DNA from: Candidatus Nitrotoga fabula
Lineage (GTDB): Bacteria; Pseudomonadota; Gammaproteobacteria; Burkholderiales; Gallionellaceae
Direction: 5' to 3'
Length of the DNA: 64,000 nt
NCBI RefSeq assembly: GCF_905221025.1
Contig: NZ_CAJNBL010000002.1
Coordinates: 54,602 to 118,601 of the forward strand
In this document: positions 1 through 9,532 of the stretch, piece by piece
Layout: each line of letters opens with the position of its first letter
Numbering within the stretch: position 1 is the stretch's first letter
The notes under the pieces: model-generated
The model's database searches: none
Seen by the model: the letters and a program-made list of their open reading frames with translations, nothing else
Told to the model about the DNA's origin: nothing
Program-made: the position numbers and the translations under genes

Positions 1-85
1 CATATGTGCTTTATGCACCCGGGATATACCAGGAATTTGCGCCAGGTTACCCCAACGTAAATTCCGTCCATTCTACAATTTGCGA

Positions 86-751
86 TCAGCGTGCAGCCTT
101 GGCTAGTGCAGCCAAGGTATCCGCTCCCAGATCTGGACTGTAAAAACCCAGATTTTCTCCGGTCTCATCGATGCTTACCATTGGCATTAATCCTGCAGCC
201 AGAAGCGATTCGTTCTTGGCTACACGATGCGGGTCATGAGGGTCAGTGGTACCTTCATTGGTGTATATATCAGAACCTGCTGATTTTTCAGCTTTCTTTT
301 CCATGAGATCTTCCAGCGAATATAACGCCCGCTGGTTCAGCAAGGATACTGCATAGGTGTCATATTCCCGCAGAAGGTAGGAAAGCACAAGGTTACCCTG
401 GACACCCTTCTGGCCGGTCGATTTTACTTGAAGAATTGCACTTTGAATGACACGATGGAACGCGAGGGTAGGTTTTGCTGCAACCGCAGGCTGTTCGTCG
501 GATCCACTGCTTTCCGGGACGAGAGGGGTATTCTGGTTTATGTGATCCACCAGCAGCTTGCGCAGCTCTTCAATGTCTTTGATTCCATGGGCTTGCAACG
601 TTTCTACCGCTGATACGTTATCAAGCATGGATAGCAGCAGGTGTTCCACGGAAAGGATTTTATGCCGGTTGTTGCGGGCATCTGTAATAATCTGGCGAAG
701 ACTGGTTTCCAGATCTTTTCCGAGCAAATCAGCCCGATAGAGTTTCCACAT
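86..751 (-). CDS. Stand-alone ClpA/ClpB N-domain (Clp R) protein
   Basis: The 221-residue protein resembles the N-terminal domain of ClpA: the stretch around residues 30-45 (HKILSVEHLLLSMLDN) and the later PTLAFHRVIQSAILQV match the two pseudo-repeats of the Clp R domain. No AAA+ Walker A or B motif follows, so it is not a truncated unfoldase still carrying its motor. In ClpA this domain binds the adaptor ClpS and some substrates. A free copy could act as an adaptor or decoy, which is inference. The C-terminal 60 residues are unlike ClpA. The ATG at 751 has GGAGG 8 nt upstream. The gene stands alone, with a 490-nt gap on its 5' side. Confidence 0.8.
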   Translation of the reverse strand: MWKLYRADLLGKDLETSLRQIITDARNNRHKILSVEHLLLSMLDNVSAVETLQAHGIKDIEELRKLLVDHINQNTPLVPESSGSDEQPAVAAKPTLAFHRVIQSAILQVKSTGQKGVQGNLVLSYLLREYDTYAVSLLNQRALYSLEDLMEKKAEKSAGSDIYTNEGTTDPHDPHRVAKNESLLAAGLMPMVSIDETGENLGFYSPDLGADTLAALAKAAR

Positions 752-1242
752 GAACGATTCCTCCGGTTTGAATTATAGCGAATGACATTATGGTCATAGA
801 CCTATGCCGTAGCCAGTTTACTGGCGGCCGGGTTAATTCCTGACCATTTGATTAAGTATATTATGAAAAGATATACCTAGCAAATGCAAGGACTTTCTGC
901 GTGTGACCCGACTTGGACTTTCATGCATTCCCTTTGTGGATCATTGCATTTTTTTATCAAGTTTTTCAGATTTCAGGCAGGGTCGCCATACAAGGATATT
1001 TGCGCAATCTTATCGTGTGATATCCAGATTGCTAAGAATTTGGTAAAAATTATTCGGGCAGGATAGAATCCATACTGTTAACAAAAATTTTCTATCGGAT
1101 TTTTTGCGGCAATTTCCCGGGATTATGTTTGTTTGCCAGCTTATATCTCTGAGACCTTGTCAATTTAGTGATTGAGTCAACCCACGAGTTGGCGCAATCC
1201 GAACGGATCTGTAACCGAAAGTTTATTTAGAGGTAAAACACT
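752..1242. other. Intergenic region between divergent genes
   Basis: The 490-nt AT-rich gap separates the minus-strand Clp N-domain gene from the plus-strand DUF1993-like gene and must hold both promoters. I see no convincing gene, tRNA or strong terminator. The short ORF at 884-1066 has no ribosome-binding site and no recognisable composition. Confidence 0.5.
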
Positions 1243-1755
1243 ATGTCAATTTCCATGTATCAGGCCTTTGTTCCGCCCGTCGTTCATTCGCTTCGCAACC
1301 TGAAGGGAATGCTTGAAAAAGCGATGGTATATACCGAAGCTAAAAACATCAACCCGTCAGTCCTGGTCAACGCAAGGCTTTATCCAGATATGTTTCCGCT
1401 GTCGCGCCAGGTTCAAATTGCAGCGGATATCGCTAAAAATGGTTCCTGTCGTCTTGCAGGCATCGAACCGCCTAAATTTGAAGACAACGAATCCACTTTT
1501 CCTGAGTTGATGGCGCGGCTGGAAAAATCGATTGCATTGATCGAGACTTTTCGGCCCGAACAGATTGATGGTACGGAAGGGAAAGTCATTCATTTGCCAA
1601 TGCATGACAAAACAACCCTTACATTTAACGGCTTGTCATACTTGCTTAATTTTGTAATACCTAATGTTTATTTTCATGTCAGCACCGCCTATGCGATCCT
1701 GCGTCATAATGGGGTGGAAATTGGAAAACAGGATTTTTTAGGTAAAATTTCCTGA
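1243..1755 (+). CDS. DUF1993-like protein
   Basis: The 170-residue soluble protein starts MSISMYQAFVPPVVHSL and resembles DUF1993 proteins, a DinB-like helical-bundle group of unknown function. Family-typical stretches include LYPDMFPLSRQVQIAAD near residues 45-62 and a C-terminal FHVSTAYAILRHNGVEIGK. Length is normal for the family. The ATG at 1243 has GAGG 9 nt upstream. The gene appears monocistronic: the next gene begins 235 nt downstream. Family assignment is from recalled sequence, and no biochemical role can be inferred. Confidence 0.75.
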   Translation: MSISMYQAFVPPVVHSLRNLKGMLEKAMVYTEAKNINPSVLVNARLYPDMFPLSRQVQIAADIAKNGSCRLAGIEPPKFEDNESTFPELMARLEKSIALIETFRPEQIDGTEGKVIHLPMHDKTTLTFNGLSYLLNFVIPNVYFHVSTAYAILRHNGVEIGKQDFLGKIS

Positions 1756-1990
1756 TTTTTATCCGATAAAACAGTAAAAATGATGCATACGCCAGCAAAC
1801 GGAGGGTAAATCCAAATTACATATCTGTCATTTTTTGATTTTCGGTGCCAATAAATTTGAAAACAGCAGATGTTTCTGGAAACCGGATGGAATGGGAGAT
1901 TGAATGATTTTTTGTTTTTGTGCCTTATACCTAAAGCTGCATGTCAGATTGCCGCTGTAAATGCGTTCGACTGGCTAGACTGGAGAAGCA

Positions 1991-3295
1991 ATGATGAAAA
2001 TATTTAGGGGGAATCCTATTCGGCAGTGGGTCTGGATTGCTGTCCATGCAATCATTTTCTTGTCTGCAAGCTCATCTGCAAGCGCCGAACCGGCCACGGC
2101 AGCAAGCTGCCCTGATAAAGATCTCAAATTGCCTACGGTGATGTCCGTTAAATCAGACCGGCCTGCTACAGATGCAAAGCAGGCTGCCATGGGAGAAAAA
2201 ATTATCGTTGAACTGCAGGGGCTTACAGAAGCAATGCGTAGCCCATGCTTTGACCCTAAGCAGCTGGTTCTGTATTTCGACGGGTATCCCCTGGATGGAG
2301 TTTTTCCCGATACTATCGATCCAACGCGGAATGAATTGACTTTCACGCCAAGACGTAATGAAAAAAATAATGGAAAGTGGTCTTCTCTGATAGGAAGTCC
2401 TGGACAATTTCTCCGTCCGGTCAAAGTCAGTGTCGGACTGCCAGATCAGTTTGCCTTTCCTGTTGATCCATCCTCCAGAATTGATGCAAATTTTAATAAC
2501 TTTGAATTTATTGTTTTACGAAAAGACTGGTTTACCGGCCTGGTAATCACTTTCATAGTGCTGATCAGCCTGTTTATCTGGCTGGCAAAAAACAGCAACA
2601 TCATACGTGATTCAAAACCACCCTATCCTGATCCGGGAAGAGAGAAACCTTACAGCCTTGCAAAATTCCAGGCTTCATTCTGGTTTATTCTGGTAGTTGC
2701 ATCCTTTCTTTTTATCTGGGCAGTGACCGGTGATCATACCAGCATACTTACGGAGCAGACCCTGATTCTGATTGGAATAGGTATTGGCACTTCTCTAGGA
2801 TCCGCCATGATAGACAGCAGCAAACAGGAAGGAACCGACAATGAACTGGTCGGATTGCTTCCACAGGAAAGCAAAATTGCTGCCGAGCTGGATATCAACA
2901 GATCTGAGATCGCAAAACTGGAAGCGTCCACCCATGCACCTGCTGCAACAGGCAGTGTCGAATCAATGGATTTGTTGCGCAAGCTGAAAATTGATACAGC
3001 GCAGAAAGCAGCAGAACTGGAGGAAATCCGAAAAAAAATTGCAAATGTCCGCTTAGAGTTAAGTAATCCGATTTCCCGGGGGTTTATCAAAGATTTGCTC
3101 TCGGATGCAAGTGGCGTAAATTTCCATCGGTTTCAGATGCTGGTCTGGACACTGGTTATGGGTTTCATTTTTTGCGTAGAAGTTTACAAGACCTTGCGCA
3201 TGCCCGAATTTAGCACCACATTGCTGGCCTTGATGGGAATTAGCGCCGGCACCTATCTTGGTTTTAAAATTCCGGAAGTGCAAGTTCAAAAATAA
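1991..3295 (+). CDS. Unnamed secreted-domain/multispan membrane protein with duplicated two-helix unit
   Basis: I do not recognise a named family. The 434-residue protein has an N-terminal signal-like helix (about residues 12-32, ending SASA), a soluble region (33-175), a transmembrane helix near 183-201, then two similar membrane hairpins: one around residues 225-275 (FQASFWF followed by LILIGIGIGTSLG) and one around 375-428 (FQMLVWT followed by LLALMGISAGTYLG). A probable coiled coil (about 290-355, rich in E, K, A and L) lies between them. The shared pattern FQ-x3-W ... LxGIxxGTxLG suggests internal duplication. Two ATG codons begin at 1991, with GGAG 5 nt upstream. It has no operon partner; the P-type ATPase gene is convergent. 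Confidence 0.7.
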   Translation: MMKIFRGNPIRQWVWIAVHAIIFLSASSSASAEPATAASCPDKDLKLPTVMSVKSDRPATDAKQAAMGEKIIVELQGLTEAMRSPCFDPKQLVLYFDGYPLDGVFPDTIDPTRNELTFTPRRNEKNNGKWSSLIGSPGQFLRPVKVSVGLPDQFAFPVDPSSRIDANFNNFEFIVLRKDWFTGLVITFIVLISLFIWLAKNSNIIRDSKPPYPDPGREKPYSLAKFQASFWFILVVASFLFIWAVTGDHTSILTEQTLILIGIGIGTSLGSAMIDSSKQEGTDNELVGLLPQESKIAAELDINRSEIAKLEASTHAPAATGSVESMDLLRKLKIDTAQKAAELEEIRKKIANVRLELSNPISRGFIKDLLSDASGVNFHRFQMLVWTLVMGFIFCVEVYKTLRMPEFSTTLLALMGISAGTYLGFKIPEVQVQK

Positions 3296-3721
3296 GAGAC
3301 TGCACTGGTAATCCGATTCATGAAGGCATGCATGACGAATGGACTGAAGTCAGGTTCTGCCTGTGTTCGGAGCGTCTGATACGAGTACCTAAAAATGGGT
3401 CTGTTGTGAGAGTTAGCAGGCGCTTGTGGGCGAAACATCTGTACAAATCGAAGAATGGGGCACAAGACAGGGAAGTTCATGGAATTTCTTCCGTGGAGAA
3501 ACCGACCCGGGCTTGCTTTCATCTGTTAAAGATGTACAATATATTCATCTTTGTGAGATCATTTTTTATCGCAAAGTTGCAACATTGCTATTTTTCATAA
3601 CTCCTTGTGCGTTACTTTATTATAGGCGCTGCTTCCCTGGCGCCTATTTTTTTAATTCTGATGCCAAGGGTCACCCTGCTGACTCATTCCATTTACCGGT
3701 ACGCCTCCATAACAATCAAGC
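3296..3721. other. Convergent intergenic region
   Basis: The 426-nt gap lies between two convergent genes. Apart from the hairpin terminator at 3622-3653 I see no gene. The small ORFs here (for example 3328-3600) lack ribosome-binding sites and coding-like composition. Confidence 0.45.
3622..3653 (+). terminator. Rho-independent terminator
   Basis: A perfect 8-bp inverted repeat (ATAGGCGC at 3622-3629 and GCGCCTAT at 3640-3647) with a 10-nt loop is followed by a run of T up to 3653. It lies 326 nt past the stop of the membrane-protein gene, so it ends either a long 3' untranslated region or a separate short transcript. Confidence 0.7.
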
Positions 3722-6454
3722 TTACCGCATGTGCTGAATTCTCGCGGGTGCTATACCGGCACGTAAAGCCATTTTTTCCAGTTCGGCAATAAAAAATATC
3801 AAGAGGCCGGCGCACAGCACCTTGAGCCATTCGAGTATAGACAGGCTGGTAGATTGAAATATTGCCTGCAACAAAGGAATTTCGGTATAAGCGAATTGCA
3901 GCGCGATACAAATGACGATGGAAATCAGCACATAATAATTTCCGGTCAATCCTTCGCGGTTCATTACTGAAGCAAAAATGTAGCGACTATTCACCAAGTA
4001 GAAAATTTCTGCCATGACGATGGTGCTGACGGCTATCGTGCGCGCCGATTCGATACTGGTTCCGTGATTCAGTTCCCACAGAAACAGGAAAAGCGTACAC
4101 CCCATCATCAGCATGGAGACCATCAGTACGCGCCAGATGAAAAATCCAGACAAGAGAGGTTCTTCAGGTGGTCTAGGACGACGACTCATAATGTTCCGCT
4201 CGGCAGGTTCAAAGGCCAGTGCCAGTCCCAGCGTGCTGGATGTGACCATATTGATCCACAACACCTGCGCCGGTGTCAGCGGTAAGGTCAGTTCAAACAG
4301 GATCGCCGCGATAACCACCAGCGCTTCTCCGCCATTTGTGGGCAGCATGAACAGGATGAATTTCTTTATGTTGTCATAGACTGTCCGACCCTCGCGAACC
4401 GCATTGACAATCGTGGCGAAATTGTCATCGGCGAGAACGATATCCGAGGCTTCCTTGGCTGCCTCGGTGCCTTTCATGCCCATAGCCACGCCTACATTGG
4501 CCTTTTTTAACGCAGGGGCGTCATTGACTCCATCACCAGTCATTGCTACGACCTGGCTATCTTCCTGTAACGCTTGAACCAGACGCAGCTTATGTTCCGG
4601 GCTGGCACGGGCAAAAACATCGACTTGCAGTACTATCCGGCGTAATTGAGCATCATCCACCAAGGCAATGTCCGCGCCACTCATTGCCTTTTTGCCAATA
4701 CCGATATTCAGTTGCGCACCGATTGTGCGGGCGGTTTCTTCATGATCCCCGGTAATCATTTTTACCTGTATTCCCGCACGATGACATTCGGCAATTGCCT
4801 GAACGGCTTCCTCGCGTGGTGGATCTATGATGCCGACCAGGGCCAGCAGGGTATATCCGCTTTCCACATCAGAGAAATCAAGATGCTCTTTTGCCGGAGT
4901 GGCGCGTTTGCACGCCAGGCCGAGCAGACGCAATCCACTGGCAGCGGTGCGGCTGGCCTTGCGGTGCCAGTAATCAGCAACGAGTGGCCTTTCACCATCG
5001 TCATCCAGTTGCATGGAACATATCTCCAGTATCCGTTCCGGCGCCCCTTTGACGAAGATCCAGGGTTCGCCATCGGAATCGCGATGATAGGTAGCCATGA
5101 AGCGGTGCCGCGAATCGAACGGAATGGAGCCAACCCTGGGCCATGCCGCGTCTGCAATATGTTGGTGAAATCCTGCCTTATTGCCCGCTACCAGCAGAGC
5201 TCCTTCCGTGGGGTCTCCTTCCACGCTCCATTGTCCATTTTCTTCACACAGGCGCGCTTCATTGCATAACACCCCTGTGCGAATGGCCATGGATAGCGCC
5301 GGGTAGTGGTCCGGGTCGATGATACGGCCTTCTTTGCTAAAGTCCCCAACGGGGGAATACCCCGTACCCCCGACATCGAAAATGTGGCCGGCGCAGATTA
5401 TGCGCTGTACAGTCATTTCATTACGTGTAAGGGTTCCTGTCTTGTCCGAGCAGATCACCGTAACCGACCCAAGAGCTTCAACTGCTGGCAGGCGGCGGAT
5501 GATGGCGTTGCGCCGGGCCATACGCTGCACCCCAATTGCCAGAGTGACGGTCATGATCGCAGGCAACCCTTCAGGAATCGCCGATGCAGCCAGCGCAACA
5601 ACCATCAAGAACATTTCTGCAGGTGCAATATTTCGCCACATCGTGCCAAGAATGAAGGTTATGACGCACAGGGCAATGATGACGATGGCCAGTACCCGGC
5701 CAAAACCGTCGATCTGACGCAGAAGAGGGGTGGTCAAACTCTGGATGCCTGTGAGTAACTGGTTGATTTTCCCCAGCTCAGTCATGCTTCCAGTAGCAAT
5801 GACTATGCCCGTTCCCATACCATATACCACTACAGTCCCGGAATAGGCCATTCCGTAACGGTCGCCCAGTGGCGTTGCGGCTTGTGCTGTATCCGTGTTT
5901 TTCTCAACGGATACGGATTCGCCTGTGAGCGCGGCCTCGTCGATGCGCAGCTCTGTAGTTGAAACCAGACGCAAATCTGCTGGAACGCGATCCCCCGCTA
6001 CGAGGATAACCCAATCGCCGGGCACCAGGTTTTCTGCATTTACTTCGTGTTTTTTACCGTTCCGGATTACCGTGGCACGCGGGGAAAGCATTGCTCGGAT
6101 TGCATCCAGAGCTGCTTCAGCCTTGCCTTCCTGGATAAAGCCGATAATGGCATTGATCACCACTGCCGCAAGCAACACCCCGGTATCGATCCAGTGTCCG
6201 AGCAATGCTGTAATGACAGCTGCTCCCAGCATCACATAAAGCAGGATATTGTGGAACTGCATGAACAGTCGGAATAGCACACCCCGGCGTTTTTGCGTAG
6301 ACAGCCGATTGGGGCCATATTGTTTGATACGCTGGGATACCTCGGCCGCATTCAGGCCGGCGGACCCGGTTTTCAGGGTCTGTTCGATCTCTGCCTGGGT
6401 CAACGTATGCCAAAGAAATGTTGGACAAGGATCAGTTCGATCAACAGCTTTCAA
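3722..6454 (-). CDS. Cation-transporting P-type ATPase (Ca2+/PMR1-like)
   Basis: This is a P2-type ATPase, an ATP-driven cation pump in the inner membrane. It has the N-terminal cation-ATPase domain (LNAAEVSQRIKQYGPN), the actuator TGES motif, the phosphorylation motif DKTGTLT, the hinge TGDGVNDAP, and a C-terminal membrane domain. The helix-4 motif PEGLPA is typical of calcium pumps, so Ca2+ is the likely ion, though Mn2+ or Na+/K+ relatives share it. I chose the TTG at 6454 (910 residues, LKAVDRTDPCP): GGAGG (6462-6466) lies 7 nt before it, while a longer ATG-started frame from 6544 adds 30 atypical residues. It is monocistronic. Confidence 0.9.
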   Translation of the reverse strand: MKAVDRTDPCPTFLWHTLTQAEIEQTLKTGSAGLNAAEVSQRIKQYGPNRLSTQKRRGVLFRLFMQFHNILLYVMLGAAVITALLGHWIDTGVLLAAVVINAIIGFIQEGKAEAALDAIRAMLSPRATVIRNGKKHEVNAENLVPGDWVILVAGDRVPADLRLVSTTELRIDEAALTGESVSVEKNTDTAQAATPLGDRYGMAYSGTVVVYGMGTGIVIATGSMTELGKINQLLTGIQSLTTPLLRQIDGFGRVLAIVIIALCVITFILGTMWRNIAPAEMFLMVVALAASAIPEGLPAIMTVTLAIGVQRMARRNAIIRRLPAVEALGSVTVICSDKTGTLTRNEMTVQRIICAGHIFDVGGTGYSPVGDFSKEGRIIDPDHYPALSMAIRTGVLCNEARLCEENGQWSVEGDPTEGALLVAGNKAGFHQHIADAAWPRVGSIPFDSRHRFMATYHRDSDGEPWIFVKGAPERILEICSMQLDDDGERPLVADYWHRKASRTAASGLRLLGLACKRATPAKEHLDFSDVESGYTLLALVGIIDPPREEAVQAIAECHRAGIQVKMITGDHEETARTIGAQLNIGIGKKAMSGADIALVDDAQLRRIVLQVDVFARASPEHKLRLVQALQEDSQVVAMTGDGVNDAPALKKANVGVAMGMKGTEAAKEASDIVLADDNFATIVNAVREGRTVYDNIKKFILFMLPTNGGEALVVIAAILFELTLPLTPAQVLWINMVTSSTLGLALAFEPAERNIMSRRPRPPEEPLLSGFFIWRVLMVSMLMMGCTLFLFLWELNHGTSIESARTIAVSTIVMAEIFYLVNSRYIFASVMNREGLTGNYYVLISIVICIALQFAYTEIPLLQAIFQSTSLSILEWLKVLCAGLLIFFIAELEKMALRAGIAPARIQHMR

Positions 6455-6802
6455 TTGAATGCCTCCATATGGCGGGTGATGTTGCGGTTCAATCTCCTGC
6501 TTGCTGCATGATAGATAAGTATGCGCCAGAACTATATAGCACACTGGGAAAAGTCATCCGGTTCATTTGGCGGCTTCCGGGTTCAGGAAGACCGGTCTCG
6601 AGTTCCTGAGCAGGACATGATGAGGATGGCCTGCCATAGGGTCTCACTTCTTTTCTTCTGATGCAACCTGGGATGCAACGCGACATTCAGAGTATGAATT
6701 GAAATCAAAAAACAGATCGGGATAATTAAACTTATGATCTGCAGGATTGGCTTGGCAAGCCTGGGGCGGGGAAAAAAATGATTGTATTCAGGCTAAAGCA
6801 GT

Positions 6803-8281
6803 TTAAATTTGGCTTGTACCCTTTCTTTTGTTCTTGTCTTTAATGTTCTTTTGTTTTAACGAGACCTTGCGATGATTTCTGCCTGTTCTGGTTGCGAGCA
6901 GTGGTTTTTCTTCCGGAGCGACGATAAGTCGCTGACCTGGCTTGAGTATGCTCAGGTTGCCATTCCATTGTCTGAGTTGTGCAACACTTACCTTATAATC
7001 CCTGGAAATCTTACTGAGCGTGTCTCCTCTGCTCACCGTATATCGGGTATCTTTTACAGGTTCCTGTTTGCCGGAAAGGGCAGAAAGCGTTTCAAATACC
7101 CTGGAATCATTTTTCGCGATTTCCTCATTTGCAGGAACCAGCAGCATCTGCCCCTGGGTAAGCCTGGTTTTGGGTGAAAGACCATTCACGGATTGCAGCG
7201 TTTCTACGGATGTGCCGTAGCGTGCTGCTAGTTTGTCTAGCCTGTCACCTTTCTTGCTGTTGTATGTTTTCCAGGAAACCAGCGGTTGACTGTTATTCGC
7301 CAGATTTGTCTGAAAAGTTTCCGCCTTGTCCACAGGCAGTAACAATGCTTCGGAATTTTCCTGAAGGATCACGGGTCGGTTATGAGCCGGATTTAGTGCA
7401 CGAAACTCGTCCAGGGTAACATTTGCCAATCTTGCGGCAAGCTTTACGTCCATATTTTTTTCGGTATTGACTGCAACAAAATAGGGACGGTCAGGGACAG
7501 GCTGCAACTCCAGTCCATAGCTGGCTGGATTGTCGACAATGTTTTTTATTGCTTGAAGCTTGGGAATATAATTCCGTGTTTCGGATGGCATATTCAGGCT
7601 GGCATAATTGGTGGGCAGTCCGATTCTGCGGTTATGATCCAAAGCGCGCTTTACTGCACCTTCCCCCCAGTTGTAGGCTGCAAGTGCCAGTTCCCAGTCG
7701 CCGAACATGCCATGCAATTTCTGCAGGTAATCAAGCGCACCAATGGTTGCACTGACAATATTGCGTCGCCCGTCATACCACCAGTTCTGCTTCATGCCAA
7801 AGTTTTTTCCAGTGGAAGGAATAAACTGCCAGATGCCGGCTGCATTGGCGGAAGAAAAACCACCCGGATTGAAAGCGCTTTCGATCATCGGCAACAGCGC
7901 GATTTCTGATGGCATTCCTCTTCGTTCCACTTCTTCCACAATGAAATGCAGATAGCGTTTGGCGCGTTCCGTCATCCGCCGCACATAGTCCGGCCGGTTG
8001 GCATACCACTGTTCATGATTTTCAACTAGCTGGTTATCCGTATTCTGTAATGCGTAGCCATTGCGGATACGTTGCCATAAATCATTGTGCAAGTGAACGG
8101 GGGTGGCATTGGAAATCGGTTCAGGACTGGTAGAAAAGGAAGGAGGCTGTAACAGCGATTCCTCTGGCCTGACAGCGGAATCGCTGTTCGTCAAGACATC
8201 TCCTTCTGCGAGTGCTGATCGTATTTCGACAGTCGAAATACAGGTAACACAAACAAAAATAAGAAGATTCTTTAATTTCAC
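6803..8281 (-). CDS. mltD: Membrane-bound lytic murein transglycosylase D
   Basis: A 492-residue periplasmic enzyme that cleaves the MurNAc-GlcNAc bond of peptidoglycan with formation of 1,6-anhydro ends. It has a signal peptide (about residues 1-25, ending SALA), an SLT catalytic domain (about 105-230, catalytic Glu in IESAFNP, then AAGIWQFIPSTG and AAYNWGEGAV), and LysM modules for glycan binding: one near 340-390 (KKGDRLDKLAARYGTSVE) and a clear one near 415-460 (VSRGDTLSKISRDYKVS). The C-terminus is Lys/Arg-rich. It lacks an obvious lipobox cysteine, so it may be soluble in the periplasm. The start is GTG with a weak ribosome-binding site. Confidence 0.92.
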   Translation of the reverse strand: MKLKNLLIFVCVTCISTVEIRSALAEGDVLTNSDSAVRPEESLLQPPSFSTSPEPISNATPVHLHNDLWQRIRNGYALQNTDNQLVENHEQWYANRPDYVRRMTERAKRYLHFIVEEVERRGMPSEIALLPMIESAFNPGGFSSANAAGIWQFIPSTGKNFGMKQNWWYDGRRNIVSATIGALDYLQKLHGMFGDWELALAAYNWGEGAVKRALDHNRRIGLPTNYASLNMPSETRNYIPKLQAIKNIVDNPASYGLELQPVPDRPYFVAVNTEKNMDVKLAARLANVTLDEFRALNPAHNRPVILQENSEALLLPVDKAETFQTNLANNSQPLVSWKTYNSKKGDRLDKLAARYGTSVETLQSVNGLSPKTRLTQGQMLLVPANEEIAKNDSRVFETLSALSGKQEPVKDTRYTVSRGDTLSKISRDYKVSVAQLRQWNGNLSILKPGQRLIVAPEEKPLLATRTGRNHRKVSLKQKNIKDKNKRKGTSQI

Positions 8282-8404
8282 TTATAGTGATCCGTAAAAA
8301 AACATCAGTAAGTATTTGATAAAAAATTGATTAAATCCAAAATCCAGCCTGGCGGAACCCAAGCCATGTGAAACATGGGCTGCTAAAAATAAATGGCACG
8401 TCTG

Positions 8405-9313
8405 TTAGTGTGTGTCAGCTGAATTTTCTTCCGTTTTTCCAGCCTCAGCCAACACATGGCTGAGTAACATGTTGTTTCGGCTAACAGGAGTTTCCAGGCT
8501 GATACGTCCTAACGCTCCGGTGCGATAATCCTGCAATAGCATGAAAGCAGCCCTTTCCCTGTCCGGCACGCCTCCCTTAAGCAGATAACCGCGTTTTTTT
8601 GCAATCGAATCCACTACGCCTTCCCCATCCAGTGCTTCCAGAGAAAATCCATAGCGTTTTCCCAGCAGGGCAGGGTAGCGGTCTAACAGGATTTCTCCCA
8701 GAAAACTGGCTACTTCTTCATCTATTATGGCATTTCTGCCAATTGCATGACTTGCAGCCAGCATAAAGCCGTCGCAATCATATTCAATTTTTGGCCACAT
8801 TAACCCCGGGGTGTCGATCACAGTCATCTGCTCATTCAGCTCGAATCCCTGCTGGTTTTTGGTTATCGCGGGCTCATCGCCCACGGCCGCTACTCTGCGT
8901 TTCAGCAATGCATTGATTAACGTGGATTTCCCGACATTGGGGATACCCATAACCATCATGCGCAAGGGTTTCAGCCTGCTGTCACGATGGGGGGCGAGCT
9001 TTCCGCATATGGCGGGAATCCTGGCTACATCACCGGGTTTCTTGCAGGATAATGCAATCGCCTTGACGTTTTTCTGCCTGTTATAAAAATCCAGCCATTC
9101 TGCTGTAGTTGCAGGATCTGCCAGATCAGCCTTGTTCAGGATTTTGAGGCAAGGCTTCTGACGAAACAGGCGCAGCTCTTTTATGACGGGATTGCTTCCG
9201 GCTTCCGGCAAGCGTGCGTCATGCACTTCAATAATTATATCAACATGCTCCATGGTTTCTGCAGCTTTTTTGCGGGCAGAGACCATGTGACCAGGGAACC
9301 ACTGAATGGACAT
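8405..9313 (-). CDS. rbgA: Ribosome biogenesis GTPase YlqF/RbgA
   Basis: A 302-residue circularly permuted GTPase acting in late assembly of the 50S ribosomal subunit. Motif order shows the permutation: G4 (NKAD, near residue 60) comes first, then G1 (GIPNVGKST, about 123-131) and G3 (DTPG, near 166). The N-terminus MSIQWFPGHM is the family hallmark. The C-terminal helical domain ends with a variable tail. The ATG at 9313 opens the conserved N-terminus. The gene lies 123 nt downstream in sequence of the mltD start on the same strand, so the two could be co-transcribed (rbgA first). Confidence 0.92.
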   Translation of the reverse strand: MSIQWFPGHMVSARKKAAETMEHVDIIIEVHDARLPEAGSNPVIKELRLFRQKPCLKILNKADLADPATTAEWLDFYNRQKNVKAIALSCKKPGDVARIPAICGKLAPHRDSRLKPLRMMVMGIPNVGKSTLINALLKRRVAAVGDEPAITKNQQGFELNEQMTVIDTPGLMWPKIEYDCDGFMLAASHAIGRNAIIDEEVASFLGEILLDRYPALLGKRYGFSLEALDGEGVVDSIAKKRGYLLKGGVPDRERAAFMLLQDYRTGALGRISLETPVSRNNMLLSHVLAEAGKTEENSADTH

Positions 9314-9532
9314 TCGAAATCAACGGGTGAATCACCCGATCTATTTTACCTGTTTCGGGAGGATGCGTCTTGTTTGTTTCGTATTCCCGGATCATCCGCG
9401 GATGAGAGTAATTTAGACGAGCTGCCGATTTTTCATGTTTTGAAATAACAATTAGATTTAACCTATTGAAATGAATGATAGAAAATTCAAATTGTTTATT
9501 CGGATTCTGTCATCACGCACAGCGGAATACCG

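Noticed and set aside
884..1066. 60-codon frame in the gap before the DUF1993-like gene
   Set aside because: No ribosome-binding site and no protein-like composition.
3328..3600. 90-codon frame after the membrane-protein gene
   Set aside because: Basic, cysteine-rich translation typical of noncoding sequence; the T-rich terminator lies downstream.
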